A stretch of DNA of 35,078 nt from a bacterium (GTDB lineage Bacteria; Patescibacteriota; Minisyncoccia; Moranbacterales; UBA9337). The stretch is taken from NCBI GenBank assembly GCA_021159185.1, contig JAGGSH010000037.1, forward strand, positions 1 through 35,078, given 5' to 3'. Shown piece by piece: positions 1 to 8,236 of this stretch (positions within the stretch are counted from its first letter, which is position 1; every line of letters begins with the position of its first letter). Both the position numbers and the translations under genes were made by a program. Below the pieces are notes generated by a model. It was not told where the DNA came from, searched no databases, and saw only the letters and a list, made by a program, of their open reading frames with translations.

Positions 1-72
1 AATGACAAGTGAAAATAATTAACAAAAAATGCAAACAACGCTGTGAAATCTAACAGATTAACTTAAACTTTT

Positions 73-2556
73 ATGCTTAAATCTGAAATCTCAAAAAAGT
101 TAACCGCCCACGCCAAAAGAAGCTTGCAAGAAGCGGAAGAAATTGCCCGTTATTGCGATTCAAAAACTATCAATCCGGAGCATCTTCTTTTCGCGATTTA
201 TTTGGAAAAGGGAAGCTTGGGCAATAATCTGCTGGAAGAAATGAAAATTAAGAGAAATGTTTTTGACAAAATGTTCCCCCCTAAACATAGAAAAAAATCA
301 AAAAAAATAAAAGTAAAACCGGAATTTTCTTCCCAGCTTAAATCAACTGTCACGCGAGCTTATAATTTAGCCAGCCAGCTTAACAGCTCCTATGTCGGGA
401 CGGAACATTTAGTCCAAGCTTTAATGGAATCGCCCGATAAAAATATCCGGAAAATTTTTCATTCACCGGAAAAAACTTCACGGAATGAAAATGAAATAGC
501 CAATTTCGCTAAAAACAATATGAGCGACGACCCGATGCCCAATCTGTTAAAATTATTCAATTTATCCGGACTGCCTTTAAAAAAAGATAATTATTCAGAT
601 AACGACAACACCCCGTACCTGGATAAATTTTGTTCCGACTTAAATAAGGATGCCCAAAAAAACAGTTATGTCATAATCGGCCGCGAGAAAGAGATGGAAA
701 GAATAATTAATATTTTAGGAAGAAAAAATAAGAATAATCCCGTCTTGATCGGGGACCCGGGCGTGGGAAAAACCGCTATCGCGGAAGGCTTGGCGCAAAA
801 AATAAACTCGGGGAAAGTTCCTCCGCGGCTGTTGGATAAAAAAATATTAAATCTGGATATGGCGCTTCTCGTGGCAGGGACCAGCTTTCGGGGAGAATTT
901 GAAGAGCGCTTGAAAGAAATAATTTCCGAAACTAAAAGAAATAAAAACATCATTTTGTTTATTGACGAAATCCACACTATCGTAGGAGCGGGGAATATAA
1001 GCGGAGGATTGGACGCCGCCAATATTTTAAAGCCGGCTCTTTCCCGCGGAGACATCCAGTGTGTCGGAGCTACCACCATAGAAGAATATAAAAAATATAT
1101 TGAGAAAGACCCGGCCTTGGAACGCCGGTTTCAGCCAGTAAAAATATCCGAGCCCGCAGCAAAAGAAACTGAAAAAATAATTAATGGAATTAAGCGCCGG
1201 TACGAAAAATTTCACAGCGTTACTATTGAGCCAGAAGCTATCAAGCAAGCGGTAAATTTAAGTATTCGCTATATTCAGGATCGGTTCCTGCCCGACAAAG
1301 CTATAGATGTCGTTGATGAAGCCGCTTCCTGCGTTCGCCGCAACAGCCAATTTTCCATTCTGGCGAAAAAATTAAATCGCTTAAAAACAGAACGAGATAA
1401 AGTTCGGCAAGAAAAAAATAATTTGGTCGGCGCTGAAAATTACGAAAAGGCCGCGATGCTAAAAGAGGAAGAAACCAAACTAAACGCTAAAATAAAACTC
1501 TGCCAAAAAAAGCAAAGAGAGTTAGAAAAACAAAATCCCGCCATTATTACCAAATCTGATATTGTTAGAATAATTTCTCGCATGGCGGGGATACCTTTAA
1601 AAAAATTATCTCGTTCAAAATTCGGAAAATTTAAAAACTTAAAAAGAAATTTAAATGCCCGCGTAATCGGACAGGAAGAAACTATTGAAAAAATAATCGG
1701 CGCCGTTCTGCGTTCCCAAAGCGGAATTTCCAGCCCTGAACGCCCATTGGGATCATTCCTTTTTTTAGGGCCTACCGGAGTGGGAAAAACCTTAACCGCT
1801 AAAACTTTGGCGCGGGAGCTTTTTGAAAATTCCCAATCGCTGGTGCGGATTGATATGAGCGAATTTATGGAACGCCACAGTGTCGCCCGCTTGCTCGGAT
1901 CGCCCGCCGGCTATGTCGGTTATGGAGAAGGCGGAAAACTCACGGAAAAAATACGCCGCCAGCCATACAGCCTAATTCTTTTTGACGAGATTGAAAAAGC
2001 CCACCCGGATGTTTTTAATATCTTGCTGCAAATTTTAGAAGAAGGGATTTTAACCGACGCCGAGGGCCGGGCGGTAAATTTTAAAAACACTTTCATAATC
2101 CTCACTTCTAATTTGGGAACGGCGAAATTTACCCAAGCCGGCCAAATTGGATTCGGATCTGACCGAGAGAAAAAAGCTTCTTCCAAATTCAACTTTATTA
2201 AAAACAAAGTGCTGGAAGAATTAAAAAAACAAGTTAAACCCGAATTCCTTAATCGCTTGGACCATATCGCCGTTTTCAAAGCGCTGGGAAAAGCGGAAAT
2301 TAAAAAAATCACCCGCTTGGAAATGAAAAAATTAAAAAACCGCCTTAGCCAGCAAGGAAAAAATTTAACTTATTCTGAAAAAGTGATCAGCTTATTGTCC
2401 CGGAAAAGTTTAGATCTTGAACAAGGAGCTAGAACCGTCCGTAAAAATATTCAAGAACTGGCGGAAAACAAAATCGCCGAAGCGCTGATAAACAACAAAA
2501 TAAAAAACAGAAAAATCAAGCTGGATGTTAAAGAGAAAAAGATAATAGTAAGATAA
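73..2556 (+). CDS. clpC: ClpC-type AAA+ protein unfoldase
   Basis: 827 residues, a normal length for ClpC/ClpB. Two Clp N-terminal repeats (about 5-140) are followed by a variable linker. The first AAA+ module has Walker A GDPGVGKT at 227-234 and the Walker B acidic pair near 298-299. A UVR-like helical motif (NYEKAAMLKEEE, about 456-467) lies between the modules, which favours ClpC over ClpB because ClpB has a much longer coiled-coil arm there. The second AAA+ module has GPTGVGKT at 566-573 and then LFDEIEKAH, with the usual C-terminal D2-small domain. The family uses ATP to unfold proteins and thread them into ClpP; no clpP is in the window, so the partner is not visible. The ATG at 73 gives the full N domain, and no strong Shine-Dalgarno precedes it. 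Confidence 0.93.
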   Translation: MLKSEISKKLTAHAKRSLQEAEEIARYCDSKTINPEHLLFAIYLEKGSLGNNLLEEMKIKRNVFDKMFPPKHRKKSKKIKVKPEFSSQLKSTVTRAYNLASQLNSSYVGTEHLVQALMESPDKNIRKIFHSPEKTSRNENEIANFAKNNMSDDPMPNLLKLFNLSGLPLKKDNYSDNDNTPYLDKFCSDLNKDAQKNSYVIIGREKEMERIINILGRKNKNNPVLIGDPGVGKTAIAEGLAQKINSGKVPPRLLDKKILNLDMALLVAGTSFRGEFEERLKEIISETKRNKNIILFIDEIHTIVGAGNISGGLDAANILKPALSRGDIQCVGATTIEEYKKYIEKDPALERRFQPVKISEPAAKETEKIINGIKRRYEKFHSVTIEPEAIKQAVNLSIRYIQDRFLPDKAIDVVDEAASCVRRNSQFSILAKKLNRLKTERDKVRQEKNNLVGAENYEKAAMLKEEETKLNAKIKLCQKKQRELEKQNPAIITKSDIVRIISRMAGIPLKKLSRSKFGKFKNLKRNLNARVIGQEETIEKIIGAVLRSQSGISSPERPLGSFLFLGPTGVGKTLTAKTLARELFENSQSLVRIDMSEFMERHSVARLLGSPAGYVGYGEGGKLTEKIRRQPYSLILFDEIEKAHPDVFNILLQILEEGILTDAEGRAVNFKNTFIILTSNLGTAKFTQAGQIGFGSDREKKASSKFNFIKNKVLEELKKQVKPEFLNRLDHIAVFKALGKAEIKKITRLEMKKLKNRLSQQGKNLTYSEKVISLLSRKSLDLEQGARTVRKNIQELAENKIAEALINNKIKNRKIKLDVKEKKIIVR

Positions 2557-2561
2557 ATGAT

Positions 2562-2727
2562 TAATTTACAATTCACAATTTACAATCAATTTTCAATGAA
2601 ACAATTTCTAAATAATTAATTTTTGGATTTTAAATTGTAATTTTGACTTTTGACTTTTGTGTAATTCATTGATCATTGAAAAATTGTAAATTCACTGAAA
2701 ATTGTGAATTGAAAATTGAAAATTATT
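2562..2727. repeat. AT-rich imperfect palindrome made of GAAAATTGA-type words
   Basis: Intergenic stretch built from short words. The left side has TTTACAATTCACAATTTACA and TTTTCAATGA; the right side has their complements (TCATTGAAAAATTGTAAATT, GAAAATTGTGAATTG). The two halves therefore fold back on each other imperfectly. The same words occur inside recG (near 20780-20850), and a related palindrome lies at 25831-25955. Confidence 0.7.
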
Positions 2728-2749
2728 AAAGTCGCTATGCTTTAAATTT

Positions 2750-3496
2750 ATGCAAATCCTTCAAAGCCGTATCACGCCAGTTAAAATAAAAGACTTTATC
2801 TTGGACACTTTCTTCCCCATCTCCTGCCTGTCCTGCGGAAAACCCGACGAATGGATTTGCGAAAAATGCTTAAGCAAAATACCTTTAAAACGCGAACAAG
2901 TCTGTCCTATTTGCGAAAAAGCCACCACGCCCGACGGGCGTGTTTGTTTTAACTGCGGAAAAAAACATTCCATAGACGGCATTTTAACCGCCGCGTCTTA
3001 TAAAAATAAACTGGTGTCCGGAGCAACGCATTATTATAAATACCGTTTTATAGAAGATTTAAATATTCCTCTGGGAAATCTTTTGGCTAAAGCATTTCTT
3101 AAATCTGACCTGCCCATTCCCGATTTGATTATTCCCGTTCCGCTTCATAAGCGGCGATTGCGCTGGCGGGGATTTAATCAAGCCGGACTTTTAGCTAAAT
3201 ATTTAAGTTCTAATCTTACTCCCGGATTTAAAATTCCAATACCGGATAATTTAATTATCCGCCAAAAACATACGCCGCCTCAAATGAAAATCAAAAATCG
3301 CGCGCGAAGAAGAAAGAATATGCAAGACGCTTTTAAAATTAACTCCAGCCAGAGAAAAAGTATAAAAGAAAAAAGAATTCTGCTGGTTGACGATATCGCC
3401 ACCACCGGTTCCACCTTTTTTGAATGCGCCAAAGTTCTTAAAAAATTCGGCGCCAAAGAAGTTTTTGGAATAGTCATCGCCCGGCAGGGAAGTTAA
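2750..3496 (+). CDS. comF: ComF-family phosphoribosyltransferase-like protein
   Basis: 248 residues, the usual size for the ComFC/GntX family. The N-terminus has two four-cysteine clusters (C26, C29, C37, C40 and C52, C55, C66, C69) that look like zinc ribbons. The C-terminal half is a type I phosphoribosyltransferase fold with the PRPP loop ILLVDDIATTGST at 210-222. In naturally competent bacteria ComF proteins are needed for uptake of transforming DNA; the exact reaction is not known. The neighbouring genes give no competence context. A weak -10-like TATGCT (2736-2741) lies 8 nt before the ATG. It is convergent with typA. Confidence 0.9.
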   Translation: MQILQSRITPVKIKDFILDTFFPISCLSCGKPDEWICEKCLSKIPLKREQVCPICEKATTPDGRVCFNCGKKHSIDGILTAASYKNKLVSGATHYYKYRFIEDLNIPLGNLLAKAFLKSDLPIPDLIIPVPLHKRRLRWRGFNQAGLLAKYLSSNLTPGFKIPIPDNLIIRQKHTPPQMKIKNRARRRKNMQDAFKINSSQRKSIKEKRILLVDDIATTGSTFFECAKVLKKFGAKEVFGIVIARQGS

Positions 3497-3511
3497 GGTA
3501 ATTTCCCCTAT

Positions 3512-3574
3512 GTCATTCCGGAATTTTTTCTGAAGCGACAGCGGAAGAAAAAATATCCGGAATCTACGCATGAC
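3512..3574. repeat. CCGGAAT palindromic repeat, copy 1
   Basis: Begins GTCATTCCGGAATTTTTTCT and ends GAAAAAATATCCGGAATC..CATGAC, so it can form a long imperfect hairpin. Near-identical copies lie at 34720-34772 and, in part, at 34640-34712. The GTCATTCC..GGAATGAC ends resemble common dispersed bacterial palindromes. Confidence 0.75.
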
Positions 3575-3590
3575 AAAATAAAGCGAGTAA

Positions 3591-3620
3591 TAAAAAATAG
3601 AGACATCTATAGATGCCTCT
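3591..3620 (-). terminator. Rho-independent terminator after typA
   Basis: On the minus strand, AGAGGCATCTA pairs with TAGATGTCTCT (one wobble pair) and is followed by ATTTTTT. It lies about 20 bp beyond the typA stop, in the gap between convergent comF and typA. Confidence 0.7.
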
Positions 3621-3642
3621 ATGAATGCCTCTAAAATATTTT

Positions 3643-5433
3643 TTACTTTTTCCTTCCCTCCTTCACTCTCTCGTTTTCGGTCAGATATTTTTTTCGCAAG
3701 CGGATATTTTTCGGGGTGATTTCCAGATACTCATCATCGCCCATTATGCCCATCCCCCGCTCTATGGTTAATTCCGTGGGCGGCGTTAAGCGAATAGCTT
3801 CGTCCGATCCCGATGACCGCATATTGCTCAACTGCTTGCCTTTTATCGGATTCACCGTCAAATCACTTCCCTTGGCCGCGTTTCCGATAACCATTCCCTC
3901 ATAAACTTCGGTGGCGGCTTTGATATATAAAGTCCCTCTATTTTGCAAATTGTAAAGAGAAAACCCCAGCGCTTTGCCCGACGCCATGGAAACCATAGAA
4001 CCAACTTGGCGTTTTTTAATTTCTCCGACATATGGCTTAAATCCGATTACTCGAGCATACAATATTCCTTCTCCGCAAGTATCAACGATAAATTCATTCC
4101 TGTAGCCAAGCAGTCCGCGCGTGGGAATTTCAAAAATAATTTTCACGCCGGCGCGTTCCGGTTTCATTTCTATCATATGGCCGCGGCGTTTGGAAAGTTT
4201 TTCAATCACAGATCCGGACATTTTTTCTGGAACATTTATAGTCACTTCTTCAAACGGTTCGTATTTCTCACCGTTTTCTTCTTTTATAATTACCTGCGGC
4301 TGGGAAATCTGGATTTCATAACCTTCCCGTAACATATTTTCAAGCAATATCGCGATGTGCATTTCTCCCCTTCCGGAAACTTTATAATGGTCAGACGCTG
4401 AAAAATCAATTTTTAAGCCAACATTAATTTCCAATTCTTTTTCCAGCCTTTCTCTTAATTGGCTATTAGTCACAAAAGTTCCATCCCTTCCGGCGAAAGG
4501 CGAATCATTGATCAAAAAATCCAGAGATATGGTAGGCTCGTCAATTTCAATAGCCGGCAAAGCCTCTTGATCGGAATTTTCGCAAATAGTTTCCCCGATA
4601 TCAACATCTGGAAGTCCGGCAATCATAACAATGTCGCCGGCGCCGGCTTCTTTGATTTCTTCTCTTTTAAGTCCCTTGAAAGTAAACAGTTTTGAAATCT
4701 TTCCCTCTCTGGTTTCGTTTTTGGTATTTTTAATAATCACGGTCGCTCCCTCTTTTATTTTTCCCTCGTAAATTCTGCCGATAGCCAAGCGTCCCAAAAA
4801 ATTATCATAACCGAGATTAAACGGCTGAACGCGCAACGGCTTTTTTTCACCTTCTGCGTTGGAAGCGCAAATCACTTTTTCCAAAATAACATCCAGCAGC
4901 GGAGTAAGGTCTTTTGAATCATCGTCTAAACTACTTTTAGCGATGCCTTCCCGCGCGATAGCGTAAAGAGTGACAAAATCAAGCTGCTCGTCGTTCGCGC
5001 CCAAATCCAAAAATAATTCAAAAATCATTTCCTGCACCTCATCCGGCCGAGCCGCCTCTTTGTCTATTTTATTAATTACCACGATGGGCTTCAATCCCAG
5101 CTCCAGCGATTTTTTCAAAACAAATTTCGTTTGCGGCATCGGTCCCTCTTGAGCGTCAACCACTAAAATCACCGAATCAATGGAACGCAAAACCCGCTCC
5201 ACTTCGGAACCAAAATCGGCGTGGCCGGGAGTGTCCACAATATTTATTTTAGTGCCCTTATAGAGCACGGAAGTATTTTTTGAATAAATTGTAATGCCTC
5301 GCTCCTGTTCCAGCGCGTCGCTGTCCATACTGTCGCCTTCTTCAGACATACCGGTTTGCCGCATCAGCGCGTCGGTTATGGTAGTCTTCCCATGGTCAAC
5401 ATGAGCAATAATGGCAATATTTCTAATTTCCAT
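3643..5433 (-). CDS. typA: Translational GTPase TypA/BipA
   Basis: 596 residues from the chosen start. The protein begins MEIRNIAIIAHVDHGKTT, with the G1 loop HVDHGKTT, the G3 motif DTPGHADF and the G4 motif NKID, followed by the EF-G-like domains II, III and V and the BipA C-terminal domain. TypA is a ribosome-binding GTPase linked to stress and cold growth and to 50S assembly. The reading frame stays open upstream to 5535, but that extension encodes PLNPPFTKGE, the translation of a well-known dispersed repeat (5477-5509), so the ATG at 5433 is preferred. A purine-rich GAGGAAAGAG lies about 17 nt before it. It is followed by a terminator. Confidence 0.95.
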   Translation of the reverse strand: MEIRNIAIIAHVDHGKTTITDALMRQTGMSEEGDSMDSDALEQERGITIYSKNTSVLYKGTKINIVDTPGHADFGSEVERVLRSIDSVILVVDAQEGPMPQTKFVLKKSLELGLKPIVVINKIDKEAARPDEVQEMIFELFLDLGANDEQLDFVTLYAIAREGIAKSSLDDDSKDLTPLLDVILEKVICASNAEGEKKPLRVQPFNLGYDNFLGRLAIGRIYEGKIKEGATVIIKNTKNETREGKISKLFTFKGLKREEIKEAGAGDIVMIAGLPDVDIGETICENSDQEALPAIEIDEPTISLDFLINDSPFAGRDGTFVTNSQLRERLEKELEINVGLKIDFSASDHYKVSGRGEMHIAILLENMLREGYEIQISQPQVIIKEENGEKYEPFEEVTINVPEKMSGSVIEKLSKRRGHMIEMKPERAGVKIIFEIPTRGLLGYRNEFIVDTCGEGILYARVIGFKPYVGEIKKRQVGSMVSMASGKALGFSLYNLQNRGTLYIKAATEVYEGMVIGNAAKGSDLTVNPIKGKQLSNMRSSGSDEAIRLTPPTELTIERGMGIMGDDEYLEITPKNIRLRKKYLTENERVKEGRKK

Positions 5434-5476
5434 AATTTTATGTTTTATCTCTTTCCTCTCCCCCTTTCTTTTTTTC

Positions 5477-5509
5477 TCCCCCTTTGTAAAAGGGGGATTA
5501 AGGGGAATT
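5477..5509. repeat. CCCCCTTT..AAAGGGGGATTAAGGGG dispersed palindrome
   Basis: A short G/C-run palindrome (CCCCCTTTGTAAAAGGGGG then ATTAAGGGG) just upstream of typA. On the minus strand it reads as PLNPPFTKG, a peptide seen often in spurious translations of this repeat type. It explains the false N-terminal extension of typA. Confidence 0.7.
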
Positions 5510-5634
5510 TTTATCTTTTCCTCTCGCCTTTCCATATGTCATTCCCGCGCAGGCGGAAATCTACGCCTTTTCCTGTCTCACGCTAAAGTTAATTCCTCCC
5601 GACTTCCCGTCCGCCGAAGCAAACACGAAAGCGG

Positions 5635-5663
5635 ATTAAAAAAAGCCCGCACGCAGTGGCTTT
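5635..5663 (-). terminator. Possible rho-independent terminator
   Basis: On the minus strand AAGCC (5658-5662) and GGCTT (5643-5647) form a short stem with a 10-nt loop, followed by TTTTTT. It could end the transcript of the glycosyltransferase gene whose stop is at 5816. The gap of about 150 bp makes this only moderately certain. Confidence 0.5.
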
Positions 5664-5815
5664 AACTATTTTCCACCATACACCAAATATAAAATAAAAT
5701 CAAGCCCTAGCTGAAAATAAAAGAATTCAGGGATTTAAACAGGGATTCAAGGAAATAAAAAACTCGGTAATATTTTTTCAGAAAATTCCACTGGAGAAAA
5801 AAGATAATTCAGAAA

Positions 5816-7684
5816 CTATGGAGTTTTAAATATCAGCATTGTTTTCCCCACTTTCTCAATAAAATAATCATCAATTAAGGTATATTTTTTGTCATCTGCC
5901 AGTTTATCATTATAAACATTATTTTGATACTCAAAAACAGATATCGCAATATAGGAATCGCTGGGAATCCATCCCCATTCTATTTTATAAGGTTCATATC
6001 CCTCACCTAAATAATATTCAAGAGGAACATTTGTGAAAATTCCGGCATATATTTTTTCTATATTATTATCCTTTGCCCATTTTGCCAATCTTTTAACATC
6101 TTGCCCTCCCCAGTCATAATTTGAATCAGTAGCAATCATATATCCTTTATCTGTTCCACCCTCAAAATAATTATAATAACTGAGGTAATGAGGAAAAGAT
6201 AATAATGTGGATATTAAAATTACTATCGCCAACCCGCTGAAAACATATTTAATTTTTAGTATATTTAAAAGTTTTTTATTCCAATGTGTATCCATTGCCT
6301 TTGCGGTTAATAGCGTTATAGCGATAATCACGGGCAGAATATGCCTTAGCCCAATTTGTAAATTTGAAGAGAGAGTAACAACTAAATACAAGTAAGAAAA
6401 TACTAAAAGAAAAAAGGATAAGGGATTTTCTATAAACAAGAGAAATTTCTTTTTTAAATTATTTTTACGAGTAAAAAAATTCCATACTACAAATAGTAAA
6501 CCTATAAAGTTCAAAGCAAGCAATCCTATTGAGAGTTTTGTTAAATAGAGAATAAGAAAATATAATGGGCCCGCCCCTTCAGATCCATAAACCTTACCCA
6601 TAAAATATGTAGATTGCCAAGCGCCTGCTATTCTTCCAAATACCATTATCACTCCATTGACATATTCAACCAATCCTTTGGTTAGCGGATTGTTAATAAT
6701 AAAAGCCACCAAAACTTCCGCGCCTATAGACGGAAATTTTTCTGGGTAAATACTAACTGTCTGGGAAATCATTTCATTATCACTCATGTTAAAAACATGG
6801 AATGCGTAAAAAGCGGATATAACTAAGAATACCGCGGTGACAAGAGAGGCATATCTTACTATATATTTGCCGATTTTTTTCCAACTCTTTTGAATAAAAG
6901 CAATGTAAATAAGCCCACTTATAAAAGTAGCGGGAATAATAATAATTGAGGAAAATTTAGAAAGAAGAGCAAGAGAGAAAAATAAAACCATCAGTAAAAA
7001 CCAGCTTAAATTGACTTTTTTCTCTACATATTTTTTCAAATATATCGCAAAACAAACTATTGCTACCATTTGAAGAATTGATGACATAAAATCCATAACA
7101 ACCAAAGACCCTTGCGCAATATTTAACTGTGAAATAACTATGAGAAACAATCCCATCAAGGATGCTCTCTTACTCCAGATTTTTAATAGAAGAATAAAGA
7201 GTAAAAACAAGAAGATGGCATTAAAGACAATCACTGATAGTCTAGCCCAAAAAGTAATTACATCAGGACTATTATCAGGATGGAATAAAAATACTCTCCC
7301 CCAATCCCATTGCGAATTTCCAACTTCTAGTTTTTTTGGAAATTCATAGCTTTTAAGTGGATATTGCCATCTCGTGTATTCAGACTTAAAATTAACTTCA
7401 TCAGAAATTTTTGGAAAAGTGGGATTTAAAAATAAAAGAGGTAAAGCTGAAATATCTTTTATAAGAGGCGGATGTTCCGGATTAATAAAATATCTCCCCG
7501 TTTTTAAATAGTAATAACCTGCTGAAATATGAGATAATTCATCAGATGTAATTGCATCTCCGGTATATTTTAAATTATTCCAGTTAAAACCTTCCACCGA
7601 TAAAAAAGCTACAAACACGAAAGTAAGAGATAAGAATATTGCTAATAGCTTATAATGATTTTTTATTTGCATATAATTTTTCAT
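5816..7684 (-). CDS. GT39/PMT-type membrane glycosyltransferase
   Basis: 622 residues with many hydrophobic segments. The first membrane helix (about 13-30) is followed by an outer loop with D48-E49 and an EHPPL motif (70-74), typical of the dolichyl-phosphate-mannose/ArnT-like GT39 superfamily, in which the early acidic residues form the catalytic site. A soluble tail starting near SNYDWGGQD is also typical. The family moves a sugar from a polyprenyl-phosphate carrier to lipid or protein outside the membrane; the substrate here cannot be told. The frame is open from a TTG at 7744, but the extended -10 at 7727-7735 lies inside that stretch, so the ATG at 7684 (preceded by AAGAAGAG) is chosen. 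Codons are AT-richer than in neighbours such as typA. Confidence 0.85.
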   Translation of the reverse strand: MKNYMQIKNHYKLLAIFLSLTFVFVAFLSVEGFNWNNLKYTGDAITSDELSHISAGYYYLKTGRYFINPEHPPLIKDISALPLLFLNPTFPKISDEVNFKSEYTRWQYPLKSYEFPKKLEVGNSQWDWGRVFLFHPDNSPDVITFWARLSVIVFNAIFLFLLFILLLKIWSKRASLMGLFLIVISQLNIAQGSLVVMDFMSSILQMVAIVCFAIYLKKYVEKKVNLSWFLLMVLFFSLALLSKFSSIIIIPATFISGLIYIAFIQKSWKKIGKYIVRYASLVTAVFLVISAFYAFHVFNMSDNEMISQTVSIYPEKFPSIGAEVLVAFIINNPLTKGLVEYVNGVIMVFGRIAGAWQSTYFMGKVYGSEGAGPLYFLILYLTKLSIGLLALNFIGLLFVVWNFFTRKNNLKKKFLLFIENPLSFFLLVFSYLYLVVTLSSNLQIGLRHILPVIIAITLLTAKAMDTHWNKKLLNILKIKYVFSGLAIVILISTLLSFPHYLSYYNYFEGGTDKGYMIATDSNYDWGGQDVKRLAKWAKDNNIEKIYAGIFTNVPLEYYLGEGYEPYKIEWGWIPSDSYIAISVFEYQNNVYNDKLADDKKYTLIDDYFIEKVGKTMLIFKTP

Positions 7685-7726
7685 TATACTCTTCTTTTTT
7701 ATTATCAGTAAAGTTTTTTTAAAAGA

Positions 7727-7735
7727 ATTATACCA
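7727..7735 (-). promoter_or_regulatory. Extended -10 promoter of the GT39 gene
   Basis: The minus strand reads TTCTTGGTATAAT (7727-7739), an extended -10 (TGG-TATAAT). The same 13 bases occur at 8107-8119 before the next gene. No good -35 is visible. Transcription would start about 35 nt before the ATG at 7684. Confidence 0.65.
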
Positions 7736-7914
7736 AGAAAACAATCAATGGATTAACTATATCTACTACATGCCCACTACATAACTTCTTAGCTTATTTA
7801 AAGTATTTTTGTGTTTTTTAGTAAAATTTTCCACAAAATCACTACATGGATTACACTCAAACCGCCAACACCAAAAAACATCAACAATTTCTAAAAATTA
7901 TAACAACCCGCCTC

Positions 7915-8100
7915 CTACCTCTCCCAATCTCCAATAATAATTCTCTTTTTCTTTTCGTCTATTGTCAACTGAAGTTTTTGGCGGTTCTTCCACCTCCAAC
8001 GGCGGACAACATCAATAGGAAGAGTTATCGTGTAACTTCTTCCGTTTGAAGACTTGGTAAGAGAGCGAACATTTTTTTCTTGTATTTTTCTTCTGCCCAT
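7915..8100 (-). CDS. Small AbrB/SpoVT-like DNA-binding protein
   Basis: 61 residues from the ATG at 8100, with a run resembling the swapped-hairpin AbrB fold (SYTITLPIDVVRRWRWKNRQ about 22-41, then a beta-strand pair ending in IIIGDWER). Such proteins bind DNA as dimers; they are either transition-state regulators or antitoxins. No toxin gene is next to it. The frame is open to 8196, but the promoter TGGTATAAT ends only 6 nt before the ATG at 8100, which fixes the start and implies a leaderless mRNA. It sits between two GT39 genes, so it might regulate one of them (inference). Confidence 0.75.
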   Translation of the reverse strand: MGRRKIQEKNVRSLTKSSNGRSYTITLPIDVVRRWRWKNRQKLQLTIDEKKKRIIIGDWER

Positions 8101-8106
8101 AATTTT

Positions 8107-8138
8107 ATTATACCAAGAATCCCTGTTTTTAAACAGGG
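8107..8138 (-). promoter_or_regulatory. Leaderless promoter with palindrome over the -35 region
   Basis: TGGTATAAT occupies 8107-8115 on the minus strand; after it come 6 nt and then the ATG, so transcription would begin at about the A of ATG. Just upstream, CCCTGTTT and AAACAGGG (8121-8138, TT centre) form a perfect palindrome over the -35 area. It is a candidate operator, possibly for the AbrB-like product itself (inference). Confidence 0.6.
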
Positions 8139-8236
8139 ATTTCTTATTCGTCTCAGGGAAAAAACAGGGATTTGGAGAAATTAAATTTGACAACACTCCC
8201 CTTAAGGAAAATCTACCCTAAAAAATAAAATTCGAC

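Noticed and set aside
5434-5535. N-terminal extension of typA
   Set aside because: It translates a dispersed repeat (PLNPPFTKGE) and lies before the conserved MEIRNIAIIAHVDHGKTT start.
7846-8049. Plus-strand frame of 67 residues
   Set aside because: Antisense to the AbrB-like gene, biased composition, no ribosome site.
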